Assembly: GCF_018279165.1 (NCBI RefSeq)
Contig: NZ_CP047289.1
Coordinates: 1,610,501 to 1,674,500 of the forward strand
DNA: 64,000 bases
Source: Falsirhodobacter algicola
GTDB lineage: Bacteria > Pseudomonadota > Alphaproteobacteria > Rhodobacterales > Rhodobacteraceae
Direction: 5' to 3'
Notes under the pieces: model-generated
What the model was told of the DNA's origin: nothing
Databases searched by the model: none
Seen by the model: only the letters and a program-made list of their open reading frames with translations
Shown: in pieces, positions 1 to 8,095 of the stretch
Numbering within the stretch: the first letter of the stretch is position 1
Layout of the letters: each line of letters starts with the position of its first letter
Program-made: the position numbers and the translations under genes

Positions 1-243
1 CACCATCGCAAGGTCGCGATCCGACGGATCGGCCGCCGTCACATCCCGCCCGCCGATCCGCACCGCGCCCGCATCCGGCATCTCCAACCCGGCGATGATG
101 CGCAGAAGGGTGGACTTGCCGCAGCCGGACATGCCGACCAGCGACAGGAATTCTCCCTGCTGCACCGACAGATCGATGTCCTTGAGAACCTGCAAGGGCC
201 CGAAGCCCTTGCGAATGCCCGAGAGGTCGAGTGACTGACGCAT
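1..243 (-). CDS. Sugar ABC transporter ATP-binding protein, partial (N-terminal 81 residues)
   Basis: This is the start of a minus-strand gene that runs off the left edge of the window. It begins MRQSLDLSGIRKGFGPLQVL, and the Walker A loop is GMSGCGKST at about residues 36-44. It then reads LLRIIAGLEMPDAGAVRIGG and ends here at DPSDRDLAMV, the lead-in to the Q-loop. This is the pattern of MalK/UgpC-type ATPases that energise carbohydrate importers; the Met in place of the usual Pro in the P-loop is a minor oddity. An AGGAGG-like site precedes the ATG. It lies 91 bp downstream of uxuB on the same strand, so it may belong to the uxuA-uxuB transcript and serve uptake of a sugar or sugar acid. 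The substrate cannot be read from this fragment. Confidence 0.9.
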   Translation of the reverse strand, partial: MRQSLDLSGIRKGFGPLQVLKDIDLSVQQGEFLSLVGMSGCGKSTLLRIIAGLEMPDAGAVRIGGRDVTAADPSDRDLAMV

Positions 244-334
244 GTTCCCTCCTGTTTCACCGGAGCGTCTGACGCGCCGAAGAAACAGGAACATGTCTCG
301 TCGATGAAGCTTTCACGACGGGGCCGCAAAACGG

Positions 335-1765
335 TCAGATGGCGGCGGCCTCGCGGTGCAGCACCTCGGCCATCGGGGTGGTCAGCATCGCCTCCAGCAT
401 CTCGCGAAGCGGGGCCTGCCATGCCGGATCGGCGGCAAGGGCCGGGGGAACGATCCCCGGCAGCGCCGACAGCGCCGCCGCCACGGACCCGCCCGCACCA
501 AGTGCGGCCCGCATCTCTGCCGCGCGGGGATCGCGCAGATCATAGGGCGGGGTGTCATGGGTCGCGCCCGCCACATGCCGCATCCATGCGGCGGCGGCAA
601 AGGCGAAGGGACGCAAGTCCTGCCCCGCCGCCCGCGCCGCAAGGGCCGGGGCAAAGATGCGCTGGGGCATCTTCTCGGTCCCGTCCATGGCGATCTGGAA
701 CGTCTCATGGGCGATGGCGGGATTGGCGAAGCGCCGCATCAGCCGATCGGTATAGGCGTCGATGTCGATCCCCGGCAGAGGGCCGAGCGTCGCCCCCGCC
801 GCCCGCAGATGCCGCAGCACCAGCCGCGACAGCGCCGGATCGGTTATCACGTCGCGCACGAAACGGTGCCCGGCATGGAACCCGGCATAGGCCAGCATCG
901 AATGCGCGCCGTTCAGCATGCGCAGCTTCATATCCTCATAGGGCGTCACGTCGGACACGAAGATCGCGCCGCCCGCCTCCCAATCCGGGCGTCCGAGGGG
1001 GAAGTCATCCTCGATCACCCATTGATGGAAGGCCTCCGTCTCCACCGCTGCGGGGTCGGGCCGTCCCGTCAGGGCAGCGGCCTCGGCCCATGTCTCGGCG
1101 GTGGCGGCGGGGGTGATCCGGTCCACCATGGAGGAGGGGAACGCCACCTTCGCCGCAATCCAGTCCGCCAGCGCCGGATCGGTGCGGCGCGCGGCATCCA
1201 CGACCGCACCGCGCAGCAGACGCCCGTTCGACGGCAGGTTGTCGCAGCACAGGACGGTGAAGGGTGCCGTTCCGGCCGCCCGCCGCACCGAAAGCGCCCG
1301 CACCAGAAGGCCCAGAACGCCCGTCGGATGCGCCGGATCGCGCAGGTCCGCCGCCACCGCCGGATGCGCCGGATCGCAGCCGCCCGTGGCCCGGTCGAGG
1401 CCATAGGCCTTTTCCGTCACGGTCAGGGTCACGATCCGGCACTCCGGCGCAGTCATCGCCGCGAGGATCGGCCCCATCCCGTCCGCCCCGGTCAGCCCCC
1501 GCGCGATCGAGGCGATGATGCGGGCGGTCCCGCCCTCCCCCCGCTCGATCAGGGTGAAGCGCCCGTCTTGGCCGTTCAGCGCATCGACCGCCGCGCGGCT
1601 GCGCAGCGACACGCCGATGATGCGCCAATCCCCGCCCGAGGCCGCAAGCGCGGCATCGGTGCAGGCAGCCTGATGCGCCTTGTGGAACGCGCCGAGGCCC
1701 AGATGGACGATCCCCGTGCCATGTGCCTGTGGATCATAGGCGGGCTGGATCGGACCCTGCGTCAT
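335..1765 (-). CDS. uxuB: D-fructuronate reductase / mannitol dehydrogenase family oxidoreductase
   Basis: A 476-residue cytoplasmic NAD-dependent enzyme of the long-chain mannitol dehydrogenase family. It should interconvert D-fructuronate and D-mannonate. The N-terminal Rossmann entry is GIVHLGLGAFHKAHQA, followed by TLTVTEKAYG, SMVDRITPAAT, WVIEDDFPLGRPDWE and the catalytic-lysine motif KLRMLNGAHSMLAY near the C-terminal domain, all in the family order. The ATG at 1765 overlaps the uxuA stop by four bases (ATGA), so the two are translationally coupled, which favours fructuronate reductase over mannitol, altronate or arabitol dehydrogenase. Length matches E. coli UxuB (486). A mannitol 2-dehydrogenase role is the main alternative, because a sugar ABC ATPase gene follows. 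Confidence 0.85.
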   Translation of the reverse strand: MTQGPIQPAYDPQAHGTGIVHLGLGAFHKAHQAACTDAALAASGGDWRIIGVSLRSRAAVDALNGQDGRFTLIERGEGGTARIIASIARGLTGADGMGPILAAMTAPECRIVTLTVTEKAYGLDRATGGCDPAHPAVAADLRDPAHPTGVLGLLVRALSVRRAAGTAPFTVLCCDNLPSNGRLLRGAVVDAARRTDPALADWIAAKVAFPSSMVDRITPAATAETWAEAAALTGRPDPAAVETEAFHQWVIEDDFPLGRPDWEAGGAIFVSDVTPYEDMKLRMLNGAHSMLAYAGFHAGHRFVRDVITDPALSRLVLRHLRAAGATLGPLPGIDIDAYTDRLMRRFANPAIAHETFQIAMDGTEKMPQRIFAPALAARAAGQDLRPFAFAAAAWMRHVAGATHDTPPYDLRDPRAAEMRAALGAGGSVAAALSALPGIVPPALAADPAWQAPLREMLEAMLTTPMAEVLHREAAAI

Positions 1766-2982
1766 GCCCCCGCCATGCCCCGCGGGTGGTTCAGCGCGGT
1801 CATGATGCCCCGCAGTTCGGCCAGCCCCTTCAGGCGTCCGATCGCGGGATAGCCGGGCTGCGCCTTGCGGCCCAGATCGTCGAGGATGTCCTGCCCGTGA
1901 TCGGGGCGCATCGGGATCTGCCAATCGGCGCGGCCCGCGGCCTTGCGGCGGCGCTCTTCGTCCAGCACGGCCGAGATCATCTCCACCATGTCAGTCTGCC
2001 CGGCCAGATGCTCATCCTCGAAGAACGACCCGCGCGGTTCTTCGGGCGTGTCGAGCGTGACGTTGCGCAGATGCAGGAAATGCACCCGCTCGCCCATGCG
2101 GCGCATCATGCCGGGCGCGTCGTTGTCGGCCCGCGCGCCAAGGCTGCCGGTGCACAGCGTGATGCCGTTGGCCGGCAGATCCACCGCCTGCATGATCGCG
2201 GCGTAATCGGCCTCGGTGGACATGATCCGCGGCAGACCCAGCAGCGGGAAGGGCGGATCGTCGGGATGGCAGCACAGTCGCAGTCCCAGTTCCTCCGCCA
2301 GCGGCGTCACCTCGGACAGGAAATCGACGAGATGGCCGCGCAGCGTTTCTTCGCGGATGTTGTCGTATTCGGCCAGATGGCGGCGCACATCCTCCAGCGT
2401 GAAGTTCTCGGCCGCGCCGGGCAGGCCGAACACCACGTTGCCGGCAAGCTGCGCCCGCTCATCGCCGGACATCTCGGCGAATCGGCGGGCGGCGGCGTCC
2501 ACGATCGCCTCGGGGAAATCCTCGGCCGCGCCGGGGCGCTCTAGGATGTGGATGTCGAAGGCCGCGAAATCGGTGAAATCGAAGCGCATGCAAGTCGCGC
2601 CCGTCGGGCGGCGCCACGACAGGTCCGTGCGCGTCCAATCCAGAACCGGCATGAAGTTGTAGCAGATGACCTCCACCCCCGCATCGCGCAGATGGTGCAT
2701 GCTGGTCTTCCAGTTGGCGATGTGGTCGCGCCAATCGCCCTTCTGCTTCTTGATGTCCTCCGACACGGGCAGACTCTCGACGACATCCCATGTCAGCCCC
2801 GAGGACGATCCATCCTGCATCGTCCCGATCTGGCGCTGGCGTTCGGCGATATCGTCGGGCGTCCAGACGACGCCCGTCGGGACATGATGCAAGGCCGACA
2901 CGACCCCCTCCACGCCCGCCTGCCGCATGGCGTCGATCGACACCAGATCCTTCGGGCCGAACCATCTCCAAGTTTGCCGCAT
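1762..2982 (-). CDS. uxuA: D-mannonate dehydratase
   Basis: A 406-residue protein of the UxuA family, which dehydrates D-mannonate to 2-keto-3-deoxy-D-gluconate with a metal ion. Family landmarks include the start MRQTWRWFGPKDLVSI, the HHVPTG loop, WDVVESLPVSEDIK, YNFMPVLDWTRTDL, the CCHPDDPPFPLLGLPRI metal/substrate region, GITLCTGSLGAR and HFLHLRNV near the C-terminus. Two in-frame ATGs exist (2988 and 2982). The GGAG site lies two bases before the first and eight before the second, so 2982 is chosen. The gene heads the uxuA-uxuB operon and is divergent from the GntR-type regulator gene, which probably controls both directions. Confidence 0.93.
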   Translation of the reverse strand: MRQTWRWFGPKDLVSIDAMRQAGVEGVVSALHHVPTGVVWTPDDIAERQRQIGTMQDGSSSGLTWDVVESLPVSEDIKKQKGDWRDHIANWKTSMHHLRDAGVEVICYNFMPVLDWTRTDLSWRRPTGATCMRFDFTDFAAFDIHILERPGAAEDFPEAIVDAAARRFAEMSGDERAQLAGNVVFGLPGAAENFTLEDVRRHLAEYDNIREETLRGHLVDFLSEVTPLAEELGLRLCCHPDDPPFPLLGLPRIMSTEADYAAIMQAVDLPANGITLCTGSLGARADNDAPGMMRRMGERVHFLHLRNVTLDTPEEPRGSFFEDEHLAGQTDMVEMISAVLDEERRRKAAGRADWQIPMRPDHGQDILDDLGRKAQPGYPAIGRLKGLAELRGIMTALNHPRGMAGA

Positions 2983-3029
2983 CGTCATTCTCCCTTGCGT
3001 CGGAACGAACATAGCAGCTACACACGGAG

Positions 3030-3058
3030 TTGACTAGTATGGAAGTATGGTGATAGAT
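3030..3058 (+). promoter_or_regulatory. Candidate promoter and operator of the GntR regulator gene
   Basis: The 95-bp gap between uxuA and the regulator gene holds TTGACT (3030-3035) and, 16-17 bases on, a weak GATAGA(T) -10-like element. Two direct copies of AGTATGG (3036-3042 and 3044-3050) fill the spacer. A repeat inside the spacer of the regulator's own promoter, in a divergent intergenic region, is a plausible autoregulatory site. GntR/FCD proteins more often bind inverted repeats, so this is only a candidate. Confidence 0.35.
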
Positions 3059-3077
3059 CCGCCGCGGGGGGACGATC

Positions 3078-3764
3078 ATGCCGAATGCCGACACCACCAC
3101 CGTTGATACCGGCCTTGCCGTCGGGCCGCAGCTGACGCGCATTCTGCGCGAACGGATCGTGCGCAACCTCATCGCGCCCGGCGAACGCCTGTCGGAGGCG
3201 GAGGTGGCGCTGCATTACGGCACCAGCCGCCAACCCGTGCGCGAGGCGTTCATCAAGCTGGCCGAAGAAGGCCTTCTGGAAGTGCGCCCGCAGCGCGGCA
3301 CCTATGTGCGCAAGATCTCCACCGCAAACGTCATGGATGCACGGTTCATCCGTGAGGCGGTGGAGGCCGATGTCGCCCGCGCGCTGGCCGCCGATCCCGA
3401 TCCCGCCCTCGTACGCGAACTGGAGGCGCAGCTTGCGGCGCAGCGGGCCTTGGTCGATCCGACCGAGTTCCGCCAGCTCGACGATCTGTTCCACCGCACC
3501 TTGGCCGAGGGCGCGAAGCTTCCCTACGTCTGGCGCGTCATCGACGGGCTGAAGACGCAGATGGACCGCGTGCGCCAGCTTTCGACCGAGCAGTTGGCCC
3601 TTGGCAAGCTGATCGACCACCACACCGCCATCGTGGACGCGATCCGCGGCGGCGATGCCGAGGCCGCCGGTCAGGCCATGCGCCTGCACCTGCGCGAAAT
3701 CCTCAACGATCTGCCGATCATACGGCAGGCACGACCCGACCTTTTCGAAGACCCCGGCCGCTGA
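3078..3764 (+). CDS. GntR-family transcriptional regulator with FCD domain
   Basis: A 228-residue FadR-subfamily regulator. The winged helix-turn-helix spans about residues 15-85 and includes GERLSEAEVALHYGTSRQPVREAF and the wing RPQRGTYVRKIS. The C-terminal all-helical FCD ligand domain follows, with the metal-binding-type residues in DDLFHRTLAEGA and the terminal HLREIL. FCD domains of this type usually sense a small organic acid. The gene sits between divergent uxuA-uxuB and the TRAP-transporter/dehydrogenase genes it leads, so it is most likely the local repressor, released by a hexuronate or aldonate intermediate. The TRAP gene starts 37 bp downstream, compatible with co-transcription. 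Confidence 0.9.
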   Translation: MPNADTTTVDTGLAVGPQLTRILRERIVRNLIAPGERLSEAEVALHYGTSRQPVREAFIKLAEEGLLEVRPQRGTYVRKISTANVMDARFIREAVEADVARALAADPDPALVRELEAQLAAQRALVDPTEFRQLDDLFHRTLAEGAKLPYVWRVIDGLKTQMDRVRQLSTEQLALGKLIDHHTAIVDAIRGGDAEAAGQAMRLHLREILNDLPIIRQARPDLFEDPGR

Positions 3765-3801
3765 CGCGGACCGACATGGATTACTGGGAGGAGCCATGAT
3801 C

Positions 3802-4776
3802 ATGAACTTCAAGACCGTTCTCGCTGCCGCCATCACCGCAGGTGCCCTGACCGGCACCGCCGCCTTTGCACAGGACACGGTGCTGCGCCTTGGCCATCTG
3901 GCCAATGAACAGAACATCTGGAACAAGGCGGCGATGAAATTCGCCGACGAAGTGGCGGAACTGTCCGAAGGCCGCATCGCGGTGGAGGTCTATCCGAACG
4001 ACACGCTCGGCTCCGAGGTCGATCTGATCAACGGCATGCAGCTCGGCACCGCCGACATGACCATCACCGGCGAGACGCTGCAGAACTGGGCCCCGATGGC
4101 CGCGCTGCTGGCGCTGCCCTATGCCTATACCTCGCTGGAGCAGATGGACGAGGTCGCATCCGGCCCCATCGGCAAGGAGATCGAGCAGCAGATCATCGAA
4201 AAGGCCGGTGTCCGTCCGCTGGCCTATTTCGCCCGCGGCCCGCGCGAATTGTCGGCCAACCGCGAGATCACGACCCCGGACGATCTGAACGGGCTGAAGC
4301 TGCGCGTGCCGAACGTGCCGCTGTTCCTGAAGGTCTGGCAGACGCTGGGCGCACAGCCGACCCCGATGGCCTTCTCGGAGGTATTCACCTCGCTGCAGAA
4401 CGGCACGATCGAGGCGCAGGAAAACCCGCTCTCGCTGGTGCGCAGCGCCAACTTCAACGAAGTGCAGAGCACGATCAACCTGACCAACCACGTCCGGTCG
4501 TGGATCTATCTCGCCATCTCCGAACTGACTTGGGAAGGGCTGAGCGAGGAGGACCAAGCGGTCGTCGCCGAGGCCGCCAAGCGCACCCAGACCTACGAGC
4601 GCAGCCTGTTCCTCGAAAACGAGACCGAAATCCGCGCCGATCTGGAGCAGAAGGGCGTGACCTTCCACGAGGTGGACGAAGCGGCCTTCGCCGCGAAGGC
4701 CCGCGACGCGGTGATCGGCGGCGTGTCGGACGATCTGCGTCCGACGGTCGAACAGATCTTCGCCATGCAGCACTGA
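3802..4776 (+). CDS. TRAP transporter periplasmic substrate-binding subunit (DctP family)
   Basis: A 324-residue solute-binding protein with a Sec signal peptide (MNFKTVLAAAITAGALTGTA then AFA-Q). The mature part begins DTVLRLGHLANEQNIWNKAA and has the DctP signature around ARGPRELSANREI, LNGLKLRVPNVPLFLKVWQTLGAQPTPMAFSEVFTSLQNGTIEAQENP; the conserved Arg in KLRVP contacts the carboxylate of ligands in this family. An acidic sugar or sugar acid is therefore the expected ligand, consistent with neighbouring uxuA, uxuB and a Zn dehydrogenase. Two ATGs (3796, 3802) follow the GGGAGGAG site; 3802 has the better spacing. Confidence 0.92.
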   Translation: MNFKTVLAAAITAGALTGTAAFAQDTVLRLGHLANEQNIWNKAAMKFADEVAELSEGRIAVEVYPNDTLGSEVDLINGMQLGTADMTITGETLQNWAPMAALLALPYAYTSLEQMDEVASGPIGKEIEQQIIEKAGVRPLAYFARGPRELSANREITTPDDLNGLKLRVPNVPLFLKVWQTLGAQPTPMAFSEVFTSLQNGTIEAQENPLSLVRSANFNEVQSTINLTNHVRSWIYLAISELTWEGLSEEDQAVVAEAAKRTQTYERSLFLENETEIRADLEQKGVTFHEVDEAAFAAKARDAVIGGVSDDLRPTVEQIFAMQH

Positions 4777-4782
4777 TCGGAC

Positions 4783-4812
4783 ATCGCGCCGCCCCCACCC
4801 GGGCGGCGCGAT
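4783..4812 (+). promoter_or_regulatory. Strong intercistronic hairpin between dctP and dctQ
   Basis: ATCGCGCCGCCC (4783-4794) and its exact reverse complement GGGCGGCGCGAT (4801-4812) form a 12-bp GC-rich stem with a 6-base loop directly after the binding-protein gene. No T-run follows. Such a structure can stabilise the upstream message or partly stop transcription, giving more binding protein than membrane subunits. Confidence 0.6.
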
Positions 4813-4831
4813 CCCTTCCCGGAGGACCGCC

Positions 4832-5332
4832 ATGCACCGCCTGACCCGCATCACCGAACATGTGTTCCGCACCCTTACCGGCCTGTCCTTCGCTGTGATC
4901 GGCGTGGCCGTCGTCCTGCAGCTCATGGGCCGGAACGGCCTGATGACCTCGGTCGTCTGGACCGAGGAAATCTCGCGCTTCGCCCTTCTCTATATCGCCG
5001 CCCTCGGGGCCGGCCTCGCCTTTCGCAGCGGCGACATGGTGAACGTCGATCTCGTGTCCGAATCGCTGCCCGGACGCGCCCCTTGGGTGCTGCGCCTGCT
5101 GAGCGCGGTGGCGACGCTGGTCGGAACCCTCGCCCTGATCGCGCCGGCATGGCGCTTCACCTCCATCGGCGCGCGGCAGACCGCCCCGGCCAGCGGCATC
5201 CGCATGGACCTCGTGCATGGCGCGGTGCTGGTGGTGATGGTCGGTCTCGCCCTGTTCGCGCTGTTGCGCATCATCGGAATGCTGCGCGGCAGCGAAGACG
5301 GCCGTCCGCACCGGCCCGAAGAGGAGATCTGA
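4832..5332 (+). CDS. TRAP transporter small membrane subunit (DctQ family)
   Basis: A 166-residue inner-membrane protein with four predicted hydrophobic segments. The DctQ pattern is visible in MGRNGLMTSVVWTEEISRF, the conserved WTEE motif that begins the second half, and LLYIAALGAGLAFRSGDMVNVDLV. It pairs with DctM to form the membrane part of the importer. A GGAGG site lies upstream of the ATG. The dctM start follows the stop by one base, so the pair is tightly coupled. Confidence 0.92.
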   Translation: MHRLTRITEHVFRTLTGLSFAVIGVAVVLQLMGRNGLMTSVVWTEEISRFALLYIAALGAGLAFRSGDMVNVDLVSESLPGRAPWVLRLLSAVATLVGTLALIAPAWRFTSIGARQTAPASGIRMDLVHGAVLVVMVGLALFALLRIIGMLRGSEDGRPHRPEEEI

Positions 5333-5333
5333 T

Positions 5334-6611
5334 ATGGACCTGTTCGTCCTTCTGGGCACCTTCATCGCCGGCCTCGTGGTCGGGATCCCGGTCGCCATCA
5401 CGCTGGCGCTCTCGTCGCTGGCCTATGTCCTCTATGCCGGGCTGCCGCTGGTGGTGATCCCGCAAAAGATGTTCGCGGGCATGGACAGCTTCGTGCTGCT
5501 CTGCATCCCCGGCTTCATCCTCGCCGGCAACCTGATGAACATGGGCGGCATCACCGAACGCATCGTGCGGCTGGCCAGCGCCATGGTCGGCTGGATGCGC
5601 GGCGGGCTGGGGCTGACCAACGTCGCGGCCTCCATGCTCTTCGGCGGCATTTCGGGAACGGCGGTCGCCGATGCGGCCTCCATCGGGGGGATGATGATTC
5701 CGGGCATGAAGAAGGCGGGCTATCCGGCCGACTTCTCGGCCGCGATCACGGCCGCCTCCTCCACCGTGGGGCCGATCATTCCGCCGTCGGTGCCGATGAT
5801 CATCGTCGGGGCGCTGTCGGGCATCTCGGTCGGGCAGATGTTCATGGCCGGGGCCATTCCGGGCCTTCTGATGGGCGTCGCGATGATGGTCACGGCGTGG
5901 CTGATCGCGCGCAAACGCAACTTCCCGCGCCAGCCGTGGCAGGGCTTCCGCGAATTGCTGCGCTCCTTCACCGGGGCGTTCTGGGCGGTGGCGATGACGG
6001 GGCTGATCATCGGCGGCCTTCTGTCGGGCCTTGCGACGCCGACCGAAACGGCCATCGTCGCCTGCATCTACGCCTTCGTCGTCGGGGCCTTCGTCTATCG
6101 CGACCTGCCGATCCGTCAGGTGCCCAAGATCGTCATCGACAGCGCCGTCTCGGCCGCCGGAATTCTAGTGCTGGTGGGCTTTGCCAACGTCTTCGGCTGG
6201 ATCCTCGTGGCCGAGCGCATTCCGCAGGCCATCGCCAGCGGCGTGCTGTCGATCACGGACAACCGTTTCGTGGTGATCCTCTTGATCAACCTGATCCTGC
6301 TGTTCGTCGGCATGTTCATGGAAACGATCGCCGCGCTGATCATCCTCTTCGTGCCGCTGATGACGCTGGCACAGGGCGTCGGGGTGGATCCGCTGCATTT
6401 CGCCACCTTCGCCGTCCTGAACCTGATGATCGGCCTCACGACGCCGCCGGTGGGCGTGTGCCTCTTCATCTGCGCCAACATCGCCCGCCTGCCGCTGGCC
6501 CCGGTGATCCGCGCCATCGCGCCCTTCATCGTGACCAACATCATCGTGCTGCTGCTGGTGTCCTACTTCCCGCCGCTGGCCACATGGCTGCCCTCGATTC
6601 TGGAGAACTGA
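5334..6611 (+). CDS. TRAP transporter large permease subunit (DctM family)
   Basis: A 425-residue, roughly 11-13 segment inner-membrane protein, the sodium-coupled channel subunit of the TRAP importer. Family landmarks are KMFAGMDSFVLLCIPGFILAGNLM, GGISGTAVADAASIGGMMIPGMKK, ITAASSTVGPIIPPSVPMII and the C-terminal LNLMIGLTTPPVGVCLFICANIA. Length is typical. It completes a DctPQM set in one operon with the downstream dehydrogenase (5 bp gap). Confidence 0.95.
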   Translation: MDLFVLLGTFIAGLVVGIPVAITLALSSLAYVLYAGLPLVVIPQKMFAGMDSFVLLCIPGFILAGNLMNMGGITERIVRLASAMVGWMRGGLGLTNVAASMLFGGISGTAVADAASIGGMMIPGMKKAGYPADFSAAITAASSTVGPIIPPSVPMIIVGALSGISVGQMFMAGAIPGLLMGVAMMVTAWLIARKRNFPRQPWQGFRELLRSFTGAFWAVAMTGLIIGGLLSGLATPTETAIVACIYAFVVGAFVYRDLPIRQVPKIVIDSAVSAAGILVLVGFANVFGWILVAERIPQAIASGVLSITDNRFVVILLINLILLFVGMFMETIAALIILFVPLMTLAQGVGVDPLHFATFAVLNLMIGLTTPPVGVCLFICANIARLPLAPVIRAIAPFIVTNIIVLLLVSYFPPLATWLPSILEN

Positions 6612-6615
6612 GACG

Positions 6616-7659
6616 ATGACGACCCGCGTTTGCCGCCTGCATGGCGAAAACGACCTGCGCCTCGAAACCGTGGCGCTGTCCGAACCCGGCCCCGGCGAGG
6701 TGCTGGTCGCCGTCGGCGCGGGCGGCATCTGCGGATCGGACCTGCATTACCTGCTGCATGGGGGCTTCGGCCCGATCCGCGTGCGCGAACCGATCATCCT
6801 CGGGCACGAGGCGGCGGGAACGGTGCTCGCGCTCGGCGATGGGGTGACGGGCCTTGTGCCGGGGATGCGCGTCGCACTGAACCCGAGCCAGCCCTGCGGC
6901 ACCTGCCGCTTCTGCGCCCAAGGGGTGCATCAGCACTGCCTGAACATGCGGTTCAAAGGCTCGGCCATGTACCTGCCGCATGAACAGGGGATGTTCCGCG
7001 ACCGCCTGACGATCGCGGCCGCGCAATGCCTTCCCGTGGCCGATCATGTCCCGCTTTCCTCCGCCGCCTGCGCCGAGCCGCTGGCCGTGTGCCTGCACGC
7101 CCGCAATCAGGCCCCGCCGCTGAAGGGAAAGCGCGTGCTGGTGACGGGGGCCGGCCCGATCGGCGCGCTCTGCACCGCCCTTGCGGCCGAAGCGGGCGCG
7201 GCGGACATCGTCGTGACCGATCTTCAGGACGCCACGCTGGACATCGCCGCCCGTCTGGGCGCGACCCGCACCGTCAACGTCGCGCGCGATGCCGCCCGGA
7301 TGGAAGAGTACATGGCCGAGAAGGGACAGTTCGATGTCGCCTTCGAATGTTCCGCAGCCGCCCCCGCGATCCGCATGGCGATCGAAACGCTGCGCCCGCG
7401 CGGCACGCTGGTGCAAGTCGGCGTCACCGGCGATGTGACGGTGCCGCTGAACATGATCGTGGGCAAGGAGATCCGTCTTCACGGCTCGCAGCGGTTCGAC
7501 GGCGAATTCGCCGAAGCGGTCGCCCTGATCGAAAGCGGAGCCATCCCGGTGGAGCGTATGATCACTGCCACCTTCCCGCTGGAAGAGGCCGAGGCAGCTT
7601 TTGCCGCGGCCGCCGATCGCAGTCGTTCGGTGAAGGTGCAGATCACCTTCGGGGGCTAA
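6616..7659 (+). CDS. L-idonate / L-gulonate 5-dehydrogenase, zinc-dependent
   Basis: A 347-residue medium-chain alcohol dehydrogenase. The catalytic-zinc residues are in GGICGSDLHYL and LGHEAAG, the structural-zinc cysteines in CGTCRFCAQGVHQHC, and the Rossmann loop is VTGAGPIGAL. The stretch NPSQPC...NMRFKGSAMYLPHEQGMF is very like E. coli IdnD, which oxidises L-idonate to 5-ketogluconate. The close relatives that act on L-gulonate produce D-fructuronate, exactly the substrate of the nearby uxuB product. Because the gene is the last of a TRAP-transporter operon divergent from uxuA-uxuB, an L-gulonate role is attractive, but sequence alone leans to the idonate type. Confidence 0.8.
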   Translation: MTTRVCRLHGENDLRLETVALSEPGPGEVLVAVGAGGICGSDLHYLLHGGFGPIRVREPIILGHEAAGTVLALGDGVTGLVPGMRVALNPSQPCGTCRFCAQGVHQHCLNMRFKGSAMYLPHEQGMFRDRLTIAAAQCLPVADHVPLSSAACAEPLAVCLHARNQAPPLKGKRVLVTGAGPIGALCTALAAEAGAADIVVTDLQDATLDIAARLGATRTVNVARDAARMEEYMAEKGQFDVAFECSAAAPAIRMAIETLRPRGTLVQVGVTGDVTVPLNMIVGKEIRLHGSQRFDGEFAEAVALIESGAIPVERMITATFPLEEAEAAFAAAADRSRSVKVQITFGG

Positions 7660-7667
7660 GGCCCCCG
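7650..7667. terminator. Hairpin between convergent genes
   Basis: CGGGGGC and GCCCCCG (7650-7656 and 7661-7667) form a 7-bp GC stem with a TAAG loop that includes the dehydrogenase stop codon. It lies between two convergent genes and could end transcription from either side; no T-run is present. Confidence 0.4.
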
Positions 7668-7674
7668 GACGACC

Positions 7675-7986
7675 TTAGTGCGTCCAAGCGCCCTTGCGGT
7701 CGCTGGCGAAATTCTCGCCATAGCCGCGGGGGCGGATGTTCGGCTTGCGGCCTTGGGCCGGCTGCACATCCACATCGATCCCATGTTCGCGGGCATAGGC
7801 CTCGGCGGCCTCGCGGGTGTCGAAGCGCAGGCGGACCTGCCGCTGCGTATCGTCCGACGATGTCCAACCCATCAGGGGATCGATCTCGCGCGCCGTGGCA
7901 GGCGCGAAGTCCAGCACCCATTCCTTCGTCTTGGCGAGGCCGGATTGCATCGCATTCCGGGCCGGCTTGTAGATTCGTGCGCGCAT
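7675..7986 (-). CDS. ETC complex I accessory subunit (NDUFS4-like)
   Basis: A 103-residue protein starting [20 protein letters not shown]. It matches the alphaproteobacterial and mitochondrial 18-kDa complex I accessory subunit: EWVLDF, the core [40 protein letters not shown] and the basic tail [19 protein letters not shown]. This subunit is found in alphaproteobacteria and mitochondria and sits on the peripheral arm of NADH:ubiquinone oxidoreductase. It is encoded alone here, away from any nuo genes, as is usual. The start at 7986 was chosen because it gives the family N-terminus. Confidence 0.92.
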   Translation of the reverse strand: MRARIYKPARNAMQSGLAKTKEWVLDFAPATAREIDPLMGWTSSDDTQRQVRLRFDTREAAEAYAREHGIDVDVQPAQGRKPNIRPRGYGENFASDRKGAWTH

Positions 7987-8095
7987 GTCGTCCTCCAGTC
8001 GCCCCCATTTACCGAAAAGGCGAGGCCCGTCGCAAGCCACCATCTTGATCCGGAACAAAGAACGATCAGATAGAGGTCCGACAAAGGATTCGCCC

